Positions 11,490 to 22,449 of a stretch of DNA of 64,000 nt are shown piece after piece. The stretch lies in NCBI GenBank assembly GCA_032716605.1, contig CM064485.1, positions 35,220,061-35,284,060 of the forward strand, in the 5' to 3' direction. The stretch's first letter is position 1. Every line of letters begins with the position of its first letter. The notes under the pieces were generated by a model. The model worked only from the letters and a program-made list of their open reading frames with translations. It was not told the DNA's origin and searched no databases. The DNA comes from Paralithodes platypus (Eukaryota; Arthropoda; Malacostraca; Decapoda; Lithodidae). The position numbers were made by a program, and so were the translations under genes.

Positions 11490-12572
11490 TAGAACATTAG
11501 AACATAAGAAAATGGGTGTCTGCAGAAAGCCGATTCGCTCACACAAGGCAGATCCCTCTCATACCCAACCCCAATTACAAGGCCTAATTATAAGCCCAGC
11601 TCACTAATACCATGAGGACTGACCTCACCAAAACGGTCAGAGGTCAGAAAATGGGCGTCTGCAGAGCGCCGATTGGCCCACACCCGGCAGATCCCCCTCA
11701 CACTCAACCCATTTCGTCCATATACCTATCTTATTTTATCTTAAAGCTCTCTATCGTTCTTGATCCCACTATAGCACTAGGTAGCCAATTCCACCTATCT
11801 ACAACTCTGTTACCAAACCAATATTTGCCTATATCTTTTCTGAAACAAAATTGATCTAATTTGAAACCATTTGTTCAAGTTCTTTTGCAATCACTGAGCT
11901 TTAGTACATCTTTCATGTCCCCTTTATTAATCCCACTAACCCAGTTGAACACCTCTATCAAATCCCCTATCTAACTCTGCGTCTCTCTAACGAATGTAAG
12001 CCTAATTTCTTCAACCTTTCTTCATATTGAAGATTTCTAATATTATGGATAATTTTTGTTATTCTACGTTGTACTCTCTCCAGGGAATCTACGTCCATTC
12101 TGTAATAAGGACACCAACATTGAACAGCATAATCCATATGGGGTCTTACTAATGACAAGTAAAGTTTTAAGATAACAACAGAAGTTCTGTTACTTACACT
12201 TACTAGAGATGAACCCGAGAATCCTGTTTGCCTTGTTACGAACGCTTAATTCAATATTAGCTTGTTTATATTTTACAATTGTATTCATCTTCCCTATCTT
12301 TATTAATTACCTTGCATTTGTCAATGTTAAAATTCATCTGCCAATTTACTGACCATTCGTGAAAGGTATTTAGATCCCATTGGAGGCACTCTATGTCGCT
12401 ATCTGAATCTATTGTTCTCCCCATTTCGGTATCGTCTGCGAATATACTTATCCTACTAGTTATACCTAAATCAAGGTAATTTATGTATATAACAAACAAC
12501 AGAGGACCCAATACAGATCCCTGGTAGACACCACTTTTGACTGCTTCTCATTCTGACTTAGTACCATTTATG

Positions 12573-14208
12573 CAAGGTTCACACATTGGCGAGTCGGAGC
12601 GCGAAGCCAACGCGAGTGATGAAATTCTTGCACTCGCCAATGATTATCCCAAATTCGCCGACACTCGCACGTACTCGCGTTGCACCGCGTACACTCGCGA
12701 ACGCGGCCAAAAATTTCATGCATGCATGAAATTTGGAGAGTCAAGTGGGAGTAGGACGCCAAACCGCATAGACTCGCGTAGACTCCTGTAGACTCGTGTG
12801 ACACTCATGTAGACTCGCGTGACACTCATGTAGACTCGCGTTGTACTATTTAGACATTAAATGATCGCGAGTCTACATGAGTCTACATGAGTGTCACGCG
12901 AGTCTACATGAGTGTCACACGAGTCTAAATGAGTGTCACACGAGTCTGTTTATATTTAGTTAACCCGGTGAGTGCCAGGGACGTATATATACGTCCTCGC
13001 CGAAAGAAAAAAAGTAGCAGCGAAACAACTACACCTATGGCTTTCATATTTTTACCACATGTACCTTACCCTTTTGGCTAACCACAAAAAAATCCCAAAT
13101 TCCTCCTCCCACCCACTCGCTGACTGTCGGTCCCGTCAGAAGGAAAAAAAAGGAAAATCTGTGGTGGCGAAACGACTGCACCAATCGGTTCCATATTTGT
13201 GTGACAAGTCCCTTACCCTTCTGCCTTCCCCCCACCACACCCCCAACCGCCTCCCACCACCCACTTCCAGCATATCGGTACGAAGATAAGGAAAAAAAGG
13301 AAAATCCGTGGTGGCGAAACTACCTTACCAATCGGCTTCATATTTGTAACATGACTCAATTACGCTTCTACCTTCCCCACACCATCCCCCAAACCTATGG
13401 ACTAACCACCCTTCCACCACCATCCTACCCATACATTCCGATACCATAAAAGTCTCTGTAGTCTAGTGTTTTTTCAGCTACTTTCGGGACCATCGGGGAC
13501 CTGATTTCTGTCGAATATGGACAAGGGGAGCGGTTTGTTTACCATTATCCTTCCTTTCTCTCTCAACTTGATAGATTTAGCCAAAAAAAAAACACAAAAA
13601 ACCTCTGGCACTGGCAGAAGCACACCGTCAAAATTGGCTGGCACTCAGCGGTTAATATGAATTCAAGGTGTGTTATGAATAATATTGATATTAACATCAA
13701 TAATGATGTGGAATATATGCAAAGGATATATGATGACAAATAATAATATACAGATTGATATCCAACATGAAATATAAATAAATACAAGATATAAATTAAA
13801 TAGAATATACACTCCATACACTCCTGTTAACTTCCTGTAGACTCGCGTTCATCTCGTGTAAACACGTGTAAACTCATGTAAACTCCTGTGACACTCGTGT
13901 AGACTCCTGTGACACTCGTGTAGACTCCTGTAGACTCGCACTATTCGTACCCTTGAATGTGACCGTTATTTTTCAAATTTCGGCGGTGCGTGTTGGGGTC
14001 GTGTTACACTCGCCGACACTCGCGGATACTCCTGTGAACTCGTGTAAACTCATGTAAACTCGTGTAAACTAGTGTTATATTCGTGTTATATGCGTGTTTA
14101 CTCGCATCAGATGCTACTCGCGTTGGGTTCGGGCTCCATCATGGTGAGTATGCGGCGAGTGTGACTCGCGTTGGCCTCGTGCTCTGACTCGCCAATGTGT
14201 GAACCTTG
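12573..14208. mobile_element. hAT-like non-autonomous DNA transposon inserted in CR1 copy 2
   Basis: Terminal inverted repeats of at least 23 bp start CAAGGTTCACACATTGGCGA; the right end is its reverse complement. Flanks are CATTTATG (12565-12572) on the left and CATTATG (14209-14215) on the right, an 8-bp target duplication with one base lost. CR1 copy 1 shows the empty site at about 4291-4302. An 8-bp duplication and CA..TG ends fit hAT, though P-type elements also make 8 bp. The interior is made of short GACTCGCGT/GACTCCTGT-like repeats in inverted arrangement and has no transposase. A piggyBac-type MITE is nested inside it. Confidence 0.85.
12960..13655. mobile_element. piggyBac-type MITE a (TTAA-flanked), nested in the hAT-like element
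   Basis: TTAA at both ends (12960-12963, 13652-13655), with inverted ends CCCGGTGAGTGCC / GGCACTCAGCGG. A palindrome GGACGTATATATACGTCC lies next to the left end. The interior holds about three ~150-bp direct repeats (units containing GTGGCGAAAC, ACCAATCGG and TTCATATTTG). No transposase. CCC-type ends and TTAA targets fit the piggyBac superfamily. Confidence 0.8.
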
Positions 14209-14832
14209 CATTATGCTGACTCTCTGCTTCCTACCAATTAGCCATGACCTAATCCATCCCAACAACGACCCACCTATTCCATACGCCTCAACTTTTCTCA
14301 TCAATCTCTCATGAGGGACTCTGTCGAAAGCTTTACTGAAATCTAAATATATCATATCATATGACTTGTCATTATCAACTGCTTCATATACTTCTGAGAA
14401 AAAGCTAAGCAAATTAGTAAGGCAAGAACGTCTATGAGTCAATCCATGCTGAGAAGAATTGATTAAGTTAAATGTTTCTAAGTGGTTTCTAATTTTCCTA
14501 GCAATAATTGACTCTTACAGTAAGTAGCTTTCTGATTGATGTGAGACTAATGGGACGGTAATTGGATGCTGTTGATTTATCACCATTTTTGAAGATCGTA
14601 TCTACATTTGCAAGCTTCCAAGCTTCTGGAACTAAGCCTGTTTCTAATGACTTGTTAAATAGAAATGTTAATGGGTAATTTAACTCATCTCTGCATTATT
14701 TCAATACTCTAGCATATACCTCATCAGGACCAGGCAATTTCTGAGGTTTCAGTATGTCAATTTCCTTAATCACATAATTTCTACTTGTAATAACCGTACT
14801 TAGCCTATTTTCTATACTATTGCTATATACCT

Positions 14833-15450
14833 GTGGGCTGTGGTGCACAGTGGATAGTTGGACAGAACAAGAGATACCAGTTGTATTGTAAGGGGGATGA
14901 ATCTGGAAAACCGAAAGGAGGATTGGGTGTACTGGTATCTGAGGAGAGAAGAGCATAATTGAGATAAAGAGAGTAAATGGAAGATTGATTGTTCTGAAAT
15001 TGAAAGTTGGTGAAAGAATTATGAATGTGATATCAGCATATGGCCCACAGGTTGGATTAAAGAGAGAGCAGAAAGAGGCCTTTTGGAACGACATTCTTAG
15101 TGTCGTTTCAGGCTTCTCAAGGTATGATACTACAGTCATAGGTGGTGACCTAAATGATCATGTGGGAGCATGTGCTGATGGGTACAAGGGTGTGCATGGT
15201 GGGAAAGGGTATGGAAGAAGAAATCTAGAAGGCAAATCTATATAGGAGTCCTGCGTTGCACTCCACATGGTAGTGTGTAATACTAAGTTCAAGAAAAGGT
15301 TGAGTCATCTGATCACATATAGTTCTGGGAGCACCAGTAGCCAGATAGATTACTTCTTAGTGAACAGGAAAGACTGGAAGTTTGTTCGGGATGTAAAGGT
15401 CATCCCGAGCGAAGAATGTATCTCCCAACATAAAGCTCCTAGGCTGTGAC
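14833..15450 (+). mobile_element. RTE-like LINE endonuclease fragment (family B)
   Basis: Plus-strand open pieces read MNVISAYGPQVGLKREQKEA, then VIGGDLNDHVGACADGYKGV, and HLITYSSGSTSSQIDYFLVN. These are the APE endonuclease blocks (Y-A/G-P, GDLN, SQIDYFL) of RTE-like elements, the type often mislabelled 'craniofacial development protein 2-like'. It is disrupted by stops at about 15245 and 15447. It has no RT and abuts the truncated CR1 copy 2 head to head, so this is a junction of two partial elements. Confidence 0.75.
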
Positions 15451-16284
15451 TTGAGCTTAAAGGTGGGTGTGCATGCTATTATTTTCCTCCACAATCATTA
15501 CCGGCAGTGTGCACTATAGCTTTTTGTGAAATATTTTCTGCTACAATGGCTTAATTATTTATATAATGGCCAAAATAGGATATGGGTGAAACTTTTCTGG
15601 ATTCGAAGTTTAAGCGCTCTGATGACGTATGCCCAGGAACACAACAAGCTCTTCTGACAGGTGGAAATGGAGGATAGTGACAGTAGTTCCGATTCGTTTG
15701 CCAATACTGAGGGTGATAACCGTGATTATGGCGAAGAACCTCAAGTGATGATTATTGGTGGTGTTCAGGCTTATATGTATGAACCTGTAGGACGAGATCC
15801 AGCAGCAGGAGAGGAGGGAGAAGCAGCTGTGATTACCGCCCGCCTTGTTTACACTACTCGGAGCCGCGGCGGACGCTAGCGATCATGTCCCCGTCTACTT
15901 TGACTGCATTTGGATATAATAATGAAAGCCCGCCCCTCACGCCTCCATGACTTATTGTCATCAACATATACATTGCCAACAGGGTGCAAATAACAGAAAA
16001 AAATCGCCGTAAAAATCGCCGGGAACTTAACCGCGGCGATCGACTTATGTAAACATGATGACCGTATCCGTACGCCTGGTCACTACATATCCTTCCCAAC
16101 AATGTTTGCGCCACTCACTTTTTTTTTTTTTTTTTTTTTGTTAGCCTAGTTGCTAGTAGTTGAATTTCAGCCAATACATTTCTTTAGCCTAGGTTAGGCC
16201 TATATCCATCGACGCTGACTGTATAATTTGGGTTAGGTTTAAGTTAGCCCATATTATCCACTCTCCTGACTCCTGAAATTGGCA
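15451..16284. other. Unassigned sequence with one small ORF
   Basis: Contains the ORF at 15661-15879 (listed separately), a 22-base T run at about 16119-16139, and no other recognisable feature. The paired GGTGGGTGTGCATGC and CAACAGGGTGCAAATAACAG motifs might be relics of element ends, but no matching inverted repeat was found. Confidence 0.4.
15661..15879 (+). pseudogene. Small acidic ORF, probably a transposon-associated gene fragment
   Basis: A 72-codon frame. The first internal ATG, at 15667, lies in the context GAAATGG. The first 30 residues are Ser/Asp/Glu-rich, then MIIGGVQAYMYEPVGRDPAA, then a TRLVYTT-like end with an Arg-rich tail. The 'PY.FEP' style block resembles the start of the P2X7-C-terminal-like domains found in some invertebrate transposon-related proteins, but the following Cys-rich domain is missing. 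I do not recognise it firmly; it could be chance. Confidence 0.3.
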
Positions 16285-17470
16285 AGCACGTATGGGTGGG
16301 AGGGTGGTTTGGGGGAAGGTAGAAGGGTAATTGACTAGTGTTACAAATATGGAGCCGATTGGTGAGGTAGTTTCGCCACCACGGATTTTCATTTTTTTAT
16401 GTGATGATCTACGGATAGGCTGGAAGTGGGTGGTGGGAGGAAGTTGGGGTTGTAGTTGGGGGAAGACAGAGGGGTAGGGGACTTGTTACACAAATATGGA
16501 ACCAATTGGTGCAGTCGTTTTGCCGCCACATATTTTCCTTTTTTTCCTTTGCGATGGCCTGATGCGGCGTCCCATGGTTGGCGAGTGGATTGGGGGAGGG
16601 GGTTGGGGTGGTGGTAGCAAGAAGCCAGAAAGGTAAGGTACAGTTCCGGACAGATCAAACAGCAACACCCCGTCCACCAGCTGTGTGGTGTGGGGCTCTG
16701 CAGATTTGGTAACACTGGCAGGAGGTGGGAGGGATGGGGGTGGATGATGAGGGGAGGGATGTAGGGGGTTTAGGGGGGAGTGTGGGAGGGTGAAGAGGCA
16801 GTAATCATGGTATGGCTGGTGGGAGGGGGCAAACGAGTGACGGGGTAGGGGAGAACAGAGTGACAAGCAAATTTTCCTATAGAACAAGCTACTCCCACAG
16901 GATTTTAAATTACACACACCTACAATATCACTGTATGCTACATTTAACAACTATGTCCTAACATGGTATTACATGTCATAATGATTACGATGTCATGTCT
17001 TGCCCTTAAGTCAATATCAAGGATGACGACCGTGATAACTATCGAAATGTTCTGGGATGCAATCCTTTAAACTATTGCTGATCCGGCACCACATCAATGA
17101 TGAATCCTAATTAACATTTTTAATCGCGCACTTGCCTCCTGCCAGTCTGCTCTCCCCTACCCTGTCACTTGTTTGCCCCCTCCCACCAGCCACACCATGA
17201 TTGCTGCCTCTTCACCCTCCCAATTCCCCCCTAAACCCCCCACATACCTCCCCTCATCACCCACCCACCCACATCCCTCCCACCTCCTGCCAGTGTTACC
17301 AAATCCGCAGAGCCCCTCACCACATAGCGGGTGGACGAGGTGTTGCTGTTTCATCTGTCCGGAACTGTACATGTGGTAGAAATATGAAAGCTATAGGTGC
17401 AGTCGTTTCGCTGCTACAATTTATTTTCGGCGAGTCCGTATATATACGGACCTGGCACTGGGCGTGACAA
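16285..17470 (-). mobile_element. Diverged, truncated relative of piggyBac-type MITE a, split by a foldback
   Basis: In reverse complement this matches element a (12960-13655). The palindrome GTCCGTATATATACGGAC lies at 17437-17454, followed inward by AGCAGCGAAACGACTGCACC-like sequence and then the tandem ~150-bp units (16285-16637: ATATGGAGCCGATTGGTG, TTGTTACACAAATATGGAAC). The TTAA end is not preserved on the right, and the left is truncated. At 16638-17370 the homology is broken by a foldback insertion flanked by GTAC. Confidence 0.7.
16642..17366. mobile_element. 725-bp foldback MITE with GTAC target-site duplication
   Basis: Two arms of about 220 bp, 16642-16859 and 17146-17366, are reverse complements with a few differences (AGTTCCGGACAGAT at the outer ends, GTAGGGGAGAACAG / CTGCTCTCCCCTAC at the inner ends). 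They surround a ~285-base loop. GTAC occurs at 16638-16641 and 17367-17370. MITE a carries the undisturbed site ACATGTACCTTACC at about 13058-13072, which proves a 4-bp duplication. No coding capacity. Superfamily unknown: a palindromic 4-bp target with very long terminal inverted repeats. Confidence 0.85.
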
Positions 17471-17491
17471 GACCCCAGTCCGTATAGGCAA

Positions 17492-17725
17492 TCAGCGGGT
17501 GCATCTAGCCATACCCATACTCCACCGCACTTTATTGTCAAAGCATTCATCACGAAACTGTCCATTGCATATGAAGCTTGTTTTGGGCTTTGCCTCCCAC
17601 ACTCTGGTTCTTTGTATAAACTTCACCCATTTGTTACAATGGTATGGATCACTTGGAAACTTGTGTAGTGCTATGTTTGGTCCAGGGATGTTGCTACACC
17701 CGAAAACAGCACACCTATTCACCAT
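17492..17725 (-). pseudogene. THAP zinc-finger domain remnant (P-element-type transposase N-terminus)
   Basis: The minus-strand frame begins at ATG 17725 and reads MVNRCAVFGCSN (C-x4-C, first two zinc ligands), ALHKFPSDP, CNKWVKFIQRTRVW (conserved Trp) and FICNGQFRDECF (third Cys, then Gln where the family has His). This is a THAP DNA-binding domain at the N-terminus, as in P-element transposases and derived proteins. The fourth zinc ligand is lost (H to Q) and no AVPTIF-type motif or catalytic domain follows. It is either an exon of a dead transposon or a relic. Confidence 0.75.
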
Positions 17726-19039
17726 TTTTGCTATACTTGCTGATGTTTACTTCCCAAATGTTTGCCTGGGCCTACGTCACATCCTCACGTGAGTACTAGT
17801 TGCAAGGGGTCGCAATTCAATATCTATTTTTGATTTGTTCTCTAATATTGAAGATTAGTTTTGACAAAGGAGTAGTCAGGTTGATTACTGGAGAGCTAAA
17901 CATCTCTTTAAATACATTATAAATTAATTTTAATTTCGCATGCCCCACCACTTTTAAGGCCAGATCTTGTACACAAGTAAGTATACATGCCCAAAAGGAA
18001 AGTATGGCTGCTGAATAAATCTGAATACAAGGTTAGGTTTTGCAGCAAACTGGAGGAAATGGATTGGAATAGGGAGCTAAGCCAAATTATGTAAATAGCC
18101 CATGGAACTTCCTTGAACGTAGCCTTCTTGCCATGACAAAGTCTGTGGAAAAACAAAGGGCTCCCCCAGGCATAAGACTTCCTGGTGGTAGAATGACGAG
18201 GTTAAAAATGCAATAAAGGAGAAAAGATGTTTCAAAGCATGGAAGAAAGGAGGCAGCAGGAGGAATATCTGGCGGCTAAGTGAACTGCAAAAAAAAAAAA
18301 AAATAAAAAAAAAAAAAATAAAAAAAAAATATATATACACAAGGCAAAGAAAATCATACAAGACCTGGTCGTAGACCAAGTGAGTAACGCAGAAAATCCC
18401 AATGGGATCTTCAATTTAGCTAGACGAGTTAACTCATAAGCTTCGCAGCTATGGTATTTGAAAGTGCCCGCCGCCATGCGAAGGTATTTGATTAATTTCT
18501 GACTAAAATCGTCAATTTACCATTTATATATATAATTAATGTTTATCCATATGTGCTTATTTTACTTTTAATATGAACATATGAACATTGGAAAGCAATA
18601 AAACAAGTGGTAACAACAATTGGCTGGTGAAAATCGTATATTTTAGCCCCACGGTCATAATCTGACCTTGACCGGCGAGAGTAAGACACCCTCCCTCTCT
18701 CATGTCTGGCATGGTACTGAGAGACAAGGGGAGCTCTCAGACTGGCTTAGAGGGTCGGAGATACACTCCTCCATCCTCCCCCCTCTCTCCCAGCCGTCCT
18801 CGCACGAAAATACTCGATAGATATCAGGAATAATAGGGAAAATACTGGATAATGGAGGAGGGGAGAGGAAGGGAAGGAGGGGGTTGGGACATATATGTAG
18901 GAGTGGTAGCAAGTAATGGAGGGGAAATATCTCACCTAATCAAAAATTACTTTGTTTTGAGTGCCACTGGGATGTTTTGAACGTTTTTTGTTATGCCTTG
19001 GATTTTAAGAGTCTGGCCTTATTCGCCCAGTAGAACCTC
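17726..19039. other. Unassigned intronic sequence
   Basis: No supported gene. Contains an interrupted A run (18288-18330, broken by single T's), a purine-rich segment at 18840-18920 and scattered short open frames without motifs. It ends at the TTAA-flanked MITE b. Confidence 0.4.
18288..18330 (+). repeat. Interrupted poly(A) tract
   Basis: About 40 bases of A with isolated T's. It could be the poly(A) tail of a degenerate retroposed sequence upstream, but no retroposed gene was recognised. Confidence 0.7.
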
Positions 19040-19274
19040 TTAACCCTTTCTCGCATATGACGCAATTTTGAGGTTATTGGGGATACTTTAAAGCCTTTGT
19101 TACCATCAGGGATATTTATAAACCTTTAGTTTAGTTACTTCAACCTCTGCAGTTGTCTTTGAGTTAGCTGTGGGCAAAAAAATAATTTTGGAGAGGTAAT
19201 TATAAGAGTGAGAGAACTCTATTTCTTATTGCTAATCTGGCAACCTCTGCATCATAAAAGCGTGAAAGGGTTAA
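19040..19274. mobile_element. piggyBac-type MITE b, 235 bp
   Basis: TTAA at 19040-19043 and 19271-19274. Inverted ends are TTAACCCTTTCTCGCATATG on the left and CGTGAAAGGGTTAA on the right, with further imperfect pairing (ATGACGCA / TGCATCAT). It is inserted next to an RTE-B-like fragment, whose homology resumes just after the right end. Confidence 0.78.
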
Positions 19275-19700
19275 GAGTCTGGCAGCAGTCCCTGGGTTAA
19301 GGAAGACAGTAGAGATGTTGTAGGAGAACAGTGTGTCAGGAAAGATAATGGGGCAATTGTTTACGCTGACAAGGAAATTAGAGATGCTTGGAAGGTACAC
19401 TACGAAAGATTACTGAATGTGGAATTTGAGTGGAAGAGAGAGCAGCTTAATAATGAAAAGCCAATACTTCCCCCCCCCCCCTCCCCCTACACACACACAC
19501 ACACTTTGATAGCACCAGCTGTTGTAAGCAGTGCAATAAATACAATGAAGGACAGAAAAGCTGCAGGATGCTATGGCATTGTAGCTTAGATGATTAAAGC
19601 TTCAGGTGGTATAGGATTGAGTGAGTTTGGCCACGGAGCTAATTAACTCCATCATTAGAGAGGAAATAATCCCTCATGAATGGCACAAAAAGTAATACAG
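19275..19700 (+). mobile_element. RTE-like family B LINE fragment (pre-RT region)
   Basis: Reading across stops gives GKDNGAIVYADKEIRDAWK, HYERLLNVEFEW, then VVSSAINTMKDRKAAGCYGI and VA.MIKASGG. This is the linker and first RT block ('KA.G.GI.AEMIKA'). A CT/CA microsatellite interrupts it at 19469-19504. The same block appears on the minus strand at 59510-59840. Confidence 0.7.
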
Positions 19701-19937
19701 TAGAACCTCGTTTATCCAGCATTCAGAACAACAGCACAAATCGGCCCAGACATTAATTAATTAGGTAGGCTATAAAAGGTCAAAACTTATTACCGGTATA
19801 GCTAACAACAACGGACATTAAAAGATACCTAGGCATTCTAATTAATAATAACACAATAGTTATAAGGCATAGGTTTGAATTCGTCCTAAAACCACTTAAA
19901 ATCATGCAAGAGAAAATGTTATACCAAGCTACCCACG

Positions 19938-19990
<53 letters not shown>

Positions 19991-20274
19991 AGTCAGTCAG
20001 CTGACTCGGGCTTGATCGATGATTTTCTTTAGTTAGAATCGATATCAGTATACATGGTAGCAGTGGTGGGTGACTTAAAGAATGGTTACAATGGTGAAAT
20101 AATTTAAAAAATAAATAATAGTTAATCAGTATTCAATATAATAAAGTGCAGCTGCTCCAGGACACCTCCCACCAGGATGACTCGGAAGACAGACCACATG
20201 GAACCTGGAGAACGAGTCAATGGTTCAATGATGGTTGCATTAAAGTGGGAGTACCCTGTAACTTATAATAAACA
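19701..20274. other. Unassigned sequence with an (AC)n microsatellite
   Basis: Contains a 46-base perfect CA/AC repeat at 19942-19988 and otherwise AT-rich sequence with no recognised element. It ends at the 5'-truncated RTE-A copy. Confidence 0.45.
19942..19988 (+). repeat. (AC)n microsatellite
   Basis: About 23 uninterrupted AC dinucleotides, likely length-polymorphic. Confidence 0.95.
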
Positions 20275-22224
20275 AGTAACAAGTGAGGAGAAGAGGGAGG
20301 GGAGTGAAAGGTACAGTATGGTGGACAGAAGAGGTAAGAATAGCTGTGGAAGAAAAGAAGAAAGTATATAGAGAGTGGTTGGGTAGTAGACGGAATGAAG
20401 ATTTCGAGAGACAGAAACGAGCGAGGTACGTGGAGAGTAAGAGGGTGGTGAAGAGAGTAGTGAAGGAAAGTAAGAGAAGAGTAGATGAGGAATTTGGAAG
20501 GAATCTGAGTGTAAAATGGAGGGAGAGTAAGAAACTGTTCTGGAAAGAAGTCAAGAAAGTTAGGGAAGGTAGCAAGGGAAACAGTAAGGGTGTGAAAGAT
20601 AAGAATGGGAGAATGCTAGCCGAGAAGCAAGAGAGAGTCGAAAGATGGAGGGAGTACTTCAATGAGTTGCTAAATGTAAGGAATGAAGAGCCAGCAAACA
20701 TAGCTGGATATGGTATGGGAGGGAGAAGAAGAAAAGTAGTGGAGGAGGAGGTGGGGATCAGGAGGTCAGAAGTGTGGGAAGCCATGAAAAGAGTGAAGTT
20801 GGGGAAAGCACCAGGAACAGATGGAGTGTGTGGGGAAATGTTGAGGTATGGTGGTGAGAATAGTGATCGAATGGGTATGGAAAATGTGCAAACTAGCATG
20901 GGAGAAGGGGAGTGCATCCGATGACTGGAAGACTGGCATAATAGTCCCCCTATATAAGGGCAAAGGGGAAAGAGGAGTGTGTGGTAACCACCGAGGAATA
21001 TGTCTTCTAAGCGTAGTAGGGAAGGTATACAGTAGGGTAGTGATTGAGAGAGTGAGAGTGAGAACGGAGATATGGATAGGCGACGAGCAGAGAGGTTTTA
21101 GGAAGGGAAGAGGATGTGTAGATCAGATTTTTACCCTGAATTGTGTTGTGGAGAAATATCTGGAGAAGAAACAAAAGGTGTATGTTGCCTTTATGGACTT
21201 GGAGAAGGCCTATGACAGAGTGGATAGAGAAGGTTTGTGGAAAGTACTTAGAATATACGGAGTAGATGGCAAGTTGCTGAAAGCAGTGAAGAGCATGTAT
21301 GAGAGTGCAAAGGCGGCAGTACTTGTGGAGAGTGAGCAGAGCGAGTTCTTTGACCTGAATGTTGGTTTGAAACAGGGGTGTGTGATGTCCCCGTGGTAGT
21401 TTACTGTATATATGGATGGAGTCATGAAAGAAATACTATCAAGAGCAGTGTATCGCTGAAAAGGGAGGGAATTGAGTGGAAGCTGCCTATACTGCTGTTT
21501 GCGGATGATACAGTTCTGATGAGTGATAATGAATGGGAGTTGCAGGGTCTGGTAAATGAGTTTGGAACAGTGTGCGAAAAACGGAATTTGAAGGTAAATG
21601 CGGGGAAGAGCAAGGTTATGGTCTTCGAAAGGGGTGAAGTCACAGAGTGTGAGGTGAAGCTGAACGGTCAGGCTATGGAGATCGTCAACTCTTTTAAGTA
21701 TCTGGGCAGTGTGTTGAGTAAAGATGGGACTATGGATGAAGAAGTGCGGGAGAGGGTACAACAGGGGAAGAGGGTTGTAGGAAAGCTGAAAGCAGTAACA
21801 AGAAATAGGGTGGTCAGTATGGAAGTGAAGAAGTCCTTGCATGACAGTGTGGTAATCCCGACACTGACTTACGGAAGCGAAGCATGGACGTTGGTTGAGA
21901 GACTCAGACCAAGAGTGAGAGCAGTGGAAATGAATTACCTAAGAAGTGCGTGCGGAGTTACATGGAAGGATGAGATGGTTCGGCCATATGGAACGTATGG
22001 AAAGCGAGAGAATGACTAAGAGGGTGTACGAGAGCGAGGTGGAGGGACAGAGAGGGAAAAGTAGACCGAAAGAGAGGTGGAAGGATGGAGTGAGGAAGTA
22101 TACGAACGAAGGCGGTGCTGGTTGGGGGGAGGGGTGTCGACTGACCGGGGACAGAGGTGCATGGGGGCGGTTCGTTCGTGGCCACCCCATCCGGGGATCA
22201 CGGCGTTAGGCAATAGATAGATAG
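20275..22224 (+). mobile_element. RTE-A LINE copy, 5'-truncated and broken
   Basis: Homologous to the intact copy at 45367-48573, starting at the RRGRGVKGT.WWTEEVRIAV block, so the endonuclease is missing. It keeps FMDLEKAYDRVD, GLKQGCVMSPW and FADDTVLMSD. Breaks relative to the intact copy: a frameshift near 20870; a TAG at about 21398 just after MSPW; a ~10-base deletion near 21450; and a ~78-base deletion near 21970 that removes the DRQTNEEVRRRCG region. It ends with the family's 3' signature, a stop codon inside CAATAGATAGATAGA. Confidence 0.9.
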
Positions 22225-22449
22225 AACAACCCGGCACTTACAAAATTCCAGTGACTGGAATTGACTCACTGACAGAAACCAATACCAATATGAGAGTCAT
22301 CCTCAGTAAAAAGAAGCCGGGTGAGGAGATCCAACGAGGAAGAGGGTGGCCAGGACCTCAATCCCCGGGCATGTCCCTATTGGGATTACTCAGTTATTAA
22401 GAAGATTATAAAGCGAAATAGGCTGTTAAATATGCCATAGGCCTGGTCA
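22225..22449. other. Short unassigned spacer
   Basis: Joins RTE-A to the L2-like element. No feature was recognised. Confidence 0.4.

Larger units (their letters stand above)
11490..14832 (-). mobile_element. CR1-clade LINE, copy 2, broken and split by a DNA transposon
   Basis: Same element as copy 1: the 3' tail with ATTAGAACATAAGAAA at about 11490, the C-terminal RT block (11967-12158, SLERVQRRITKIIHNIRN), the RT core in pieces (12266-12511 with FADDTEMG; 14230-14442 with YLDFSKAFDRVPH) and the N-terminal RT part to 14832. A roughly 70-base segment is deleted near 12247, and several frames and stops are broken. The reading is interrupted at 12573-14208 by a hAT-like insertion. At 14832 homology stops abruptly and an RTE-like endonuclease fragment begins in the opposite orientation. 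Confidence 0.88.

Noticed and set aside
16486..16950. Pro-rich ORFs on both strands around the 725-bp foldback
   Set aside because: They follow from the C/G-rich composition of the inverted arms and occur on either arm in mirrored form.
20240..20917. Long minus-strand open frame (225 codons) opposite RTE-A
   Set aside because: It is an antisense shadow of the Arg/Glu/Lys-rich RTE-A protein; similar Ser/Leu/Pro-rich frames appear opposite every RTE-A copy (46721-47644, 47736-48469).
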